Assembly: GCF_022842145.1 (NCBI RefSeq)
Contig: NZ_JALHQD010000001.1
Span: 378,127 to 442,126, forward strand
DNA length: 64,000 nucleotides
Reading direction: 5' to 3'
Source: Tabrizicola sp.
GTDB lineage: Bacteria; Pseudomonadota; Alphaproteobacteria; Rhodobacterales; Rhodobacteraceae
The position numbers and the translations under genes are program-made. A model generated the notes under the pieces. The model had not been told where the DNA came from, made no database searches, and was given only the letters and a program-made list of their open reading frames with translations. Shown in pieces: positions 62,159-64,000 of the stretch (position 1 is the stretch's first letter; each line of letters opens with the position of its first letter).

Positions 62159-63061
62159 GTGGGACGGGTGAAGAAGGGCCGGGCCATTTCGGGCTGGCTG
62201 ATCGTGGACAAACCGGCAGGCGTCAACTCGACCGCCGTGGTCAACAAGGTGAAATGGGCGTTCGGCGCGCAGAAGGCCGGACATGCGGGGACGCTGGACC
62301 CGGATGCGACGGGCGTGCTTGCCGTGGCGCTGGGAGAGGCGACGAAGACGATCCCCTACATCACCGATGCGCTGAAGTGCTACCGCTTCCGGGTGGTGCT
62401 GGGCGCTGCCACGGACACCGACGATGCCTCGGGTCAGGTGATCGCGCGGTCGGATCTGCGGCCCACAGATGCCGAGGTCGAAGCGGCGCTGGGGGCGTTC
62501 CGGGGGGATGTCATGCAGGTCCCGCCGCAGTACTCTGCCGTGAAGGTCGATGGCGAGCGGGCCTATGATCTGGCGCGCGAGGGCGAGGCGATGGACCTCG
62601 CCGCGCGGTCCCTGTGGGTGGAGCGGCTGGACTTCCTGGGTCGCCCGGATGCGGACCACGTCGATCTTGAGATGGTCTGCGGCAAGGGCGGCTATGTCCG
62701 GTCGATCGCGCGGGACCTTGGTGCCGCTTTGGGGTGTCTGGGCCACGTGGAATGGCTGCGGCGGACGTGGTCGGGGCCCTTCGAGGTCGAGGATGGGGTT
62801 ACGCTGGCCACCATCGACGCCGAGGCGAAGACGGACGCCCTGGATGCGCACCTTCTGCCGCTGGAACTGGGCTTGCAGGACCTGCCGGAGTTCATCGCCA
62901 CGCCGGAGGGTGCGGTTCGGCTGAAGAACGGCAACCCCGGACAGGTGATCGGCCACGCCGACTGGGGCACCGAGGGCTGGGCCAGCGTGAACGGACAGGC
63001 CGTCGCCGTCGGTCACTACCGGGGCGGCGAGCTGCACCCTTCGCGGGTGTTCAACCGCTAG
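62159..63061 (+). CDS. truB: tRNA pseudouridine55 synthase
   Basis: A 300-residue TruB: N-terminal [18 protein letters not shown], catalytic Asp in [19 protein letters not shown], then [41 protein letters not shown] and [18 protein letters not shown]-terminal PUA-like domain follows. It uses a GTG start (62159-62161), 3 bases after the preceding stop. Confidence 0.95.
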   Translation: MGRVKKGRAISGWLIVDKPAGVNSTAVVNKVKWAFGAQKAGHAGTLDPDATGVLAVALGEATKTIPYITDALKCYRFRVVLGAATDTDDASGQVIARSDLRPTDAEVEAALGAFRGDVMQVPPQYSAVKVDGERAYDLAREGEAMDLAARSLWVERLDFLGRPDADHVDLEMVCGKGGYVRSIARDLGAALGCLGHVEWLRRTWSGPFEVEDGVTLATIDAEAKTDALDAHLLPLELGLQDLPEFIATPEGAVRLKNGNPGQVIGHADWGTEGWASVNGQAVAVGHYRGGELHPSRVFNR

Positions 63062-63423
63062 GCCTGCGGTGACTGCTGGTGCTGGACCAGCCGCCAATCC
63101 GCGTGCCGGTGCCTGCGCCAGGTCGAGGTGCAGCGGGCGACGTAGTTCGTCCCGTCGTCCCTGCCCGCCTGGACGGTGTAAGCCAGCACCAGAAGCCCTT
63201 TTTCGGGGCGCGCGATGTGGCCGTCGGTAAAGGCGACACGACTCCACCTTGGGCCTTTCGACATGCTGCGAAGCGCCGCCTCGGCGGAGACGATTGCCGG
63301 ATCGGCCGGGACGACCATCAGGCATTCGTGGTCGATCAGTTTGGGATATTGGGCCGGATCGCCTGTCCACAGGCTTTCCTCGATGTCCCATGCGCGGTGG
63401 TCTTCCATACCCTTGGCCTTCAT
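63058..63423 (-). CDS. NTF2-like (SnoaL/DUF4440) protein
   Basis: A 121-residue cone-fold protein: [61 protein letters not shown] and [22 protein letters not shown] follow the NTF2/DUF4440 pattern of a beta-sheet pocket. Function unknown. The start is ATG 63423 or the second Met at 63408. It converges with truB, sharing their last bases. The 283 bases upstream to rplT hold a terminator and no other feature I can support. Confidence 0.8.
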   Translation of the reverse strand: MKAKGMEDHRAWDIEESLWTGDPAQYPKLIDHECLMVVPADPAIVSAEAALRSMSKGPRWSRVAFTDGHIARPEKGLLVLAYTVQAGRDDGTNYVARCTSTWRRHRHADWRLVQHQQSPQA

Positions 63424-63656
63424 GATTGGTAGGGTTTGAACCGACCAGGACGCCCCCCGGTTCCCGGCGGGGCGTTGCCCCGGGATCGTGCAACGGCGGA
63501 ATGCTTCGATGCCCAGACTGCGTCTGGTCATTGTCACGGCTGCCGGTCGGCGCACTGGCGCTGGGGCCGGGCCAAGGTGCAACGGGCCTGGTCGTGGCAC
63601 CAACCACGGATGTGCTTTACTGCCCGCAGGTGGGCGCTACTCACCCCCTGAAATGC

Positions 63657-63686
63657 AAAAGGCCCCGCGTTTCCGCAGGGCCTTTC
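63657..63686 (-). terminator. Intrinsic terminator of the rplT operon
   Basis: On the minus strand AAAGGCCC.GCG pairs with CGC.GGGCCTTT and is followed by a TTTT run, 21 bases past the rplT stop. Confidence 0.82.
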
Positions 63687-63706
63687 GGAAGTCATCGATC
63701 TGGCGA

Positions 63707-64000
63707 TCAGACCAGAGCGGCCTTTGCCTGGCCGGCGATGGCGTTGAACGCCTCGGGCTCGTGCACGGCGAGGTCGGCGAGGACCTTGCGGTCAACCTCG
63801 ATCCCGGCTTTCGCCAGACCGTTGATGAAGCGCGAATAGGTCATTTCGGCGTCGAACAGACGGACAGCAGCGTTGATCCGCTGGATCCACAGCGCGCGGA
63901 ACTGGCGCTTGCGGGCCTTGCGGTCGCGGGTGGCGTACTGGTTGGCCTTGTCGACAGCCTGGGTGGCGGTGCGAAAGTTCGTGCTGCGGGCGGCGTAGTA
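63707..64000 (-). CDS. rplT: 50S ribosomal protein L20 (bL20), N-terminus beyond the window
   Basis: The last 97 residues of L20 are present: [61 protein letters not shown], ending AKAALV. About 20-25 N-terminal residues lie past the right edge. L20 binds 23S rRNA early in 50S assembly. It is normally the second gene after rpmI, which would be outside the window. Confidence 0.95.
   Translation of the reverse strand, partial: YYAARSTNFRTATQAVDKANQYATRDRKARKRQFRALWIQRINAAVRLFDAEMTYSRFINGLAKAGIEVDRKVLADLAVHEPEAFNAIAGQAKAALV

Noticed and set aside
63426-63706. A + strand frame beginning VGFEPTRTPPG and a TTCAAAC T-loop-like motif on the minus strand, suggesting a tRNA
   Set aside because: Such GFEPT peptides are typical spurious translations. 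The putative T-stem has a mismatch, and no acceptor or anticodon arm can be folded, so no tRNA is called.

Overview
This window looks like chromosomal DNA of a Rhodobacterales alphaproteobacterium (Rhodobacter/Tabrizicola/Gemmobacter-like). The evidence is a very high GC content, densely packed genes with ATGA/TGATG overlaps, and typical gene content and order: dnaX-(GNAT)-ybaB-recR, ftsE-ftsX-plsC, rsfS-rlmH, divergent dapB/rbfA with truB downstream, a CueR-type MerR regulator, and an NDH-SelD fusion. I see no tRNA, rRNA, CRISPR array, insertion sequence or prophage. Most of it is ordinary core genome. The novelty lies in regulatory DNA, small genes, repeats and domain fusions.

Region 1 (1-7.3 kb) is a copper-homeostasis island. 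It holds a DMT permease, copZ with a tiny 53-aa partner gene, copA (Cu+ P-type ATPase) followed by a glutaredoxin and a [2Fe-2S] ferredoxin, a CueR-type regulator, an unrecognised 65-aa ORF and a 14-TM MFS exporter. Four near-identical MerR-type promoters (TTGACC, 19-bp spacer, CCCTCC...GGGAG dyad) and two degenerate copies link these genes into one apparent regulon.

Region 2 (7.4-25.9 kb) is housekeeping: DinB, an alpha/beta hydrolase with a divergent TetR and twin operators, a tyrosine phosphatase, dnaX-GNAT-ybaB-recR, a HAD hydrolase and rsmD, a ferredoxin reductase divergent from a peroxiredoxin, ilvD, a zinc-ribbon membrane protein divergent from ftsE-ftsX-plsC-tfoX-like, and an accA-SMR-secreted-protein operon.

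Region 3 (26-31 kb) is the homogentisate (tyrosine/phenylalanine) degradation locus: hmgA-fahA divergent from maiA-marR, with a MarR-type operator inside the hmgA promoter, followed by a GntR/FadR regulator. Region 4 (31-44 kb) carries an OmpA lipoprotein, DNA repair genes (an AraC-Ogt fusion and nth), an adenosine-kinase-like PfkB protein, the NDH-SelD fusion, a divergent MnmC-FAD-like/mnmD pair, rsfS-rlmH, an amidase, a UbiH-type hydroxylase and a KefB-type antiporter. Region 5 (44-64 kb) has a YcaQ-like protein, a tandem DUF2382 pair, a LOG-family protein, dapD, a secreted choice-of-anchor/Hint protein, dapE-GNAT, rnr-mltB-like, an RsmB-type methyltransferase, an SDHAF4-like protein, dapB, rbfA-glycosidase-truB, and truncated rplT at the right edge.

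Two families of dispersed palindromic intergenic repeats sit mainly at gene 3' ends. One of them has been absorbed into the reading frame of the KefB-type antiporter. The + strand is C-rich on the left and G-rich on the right regardless of coding strand, so a compositional switch seems to lie near 25-26 kb.
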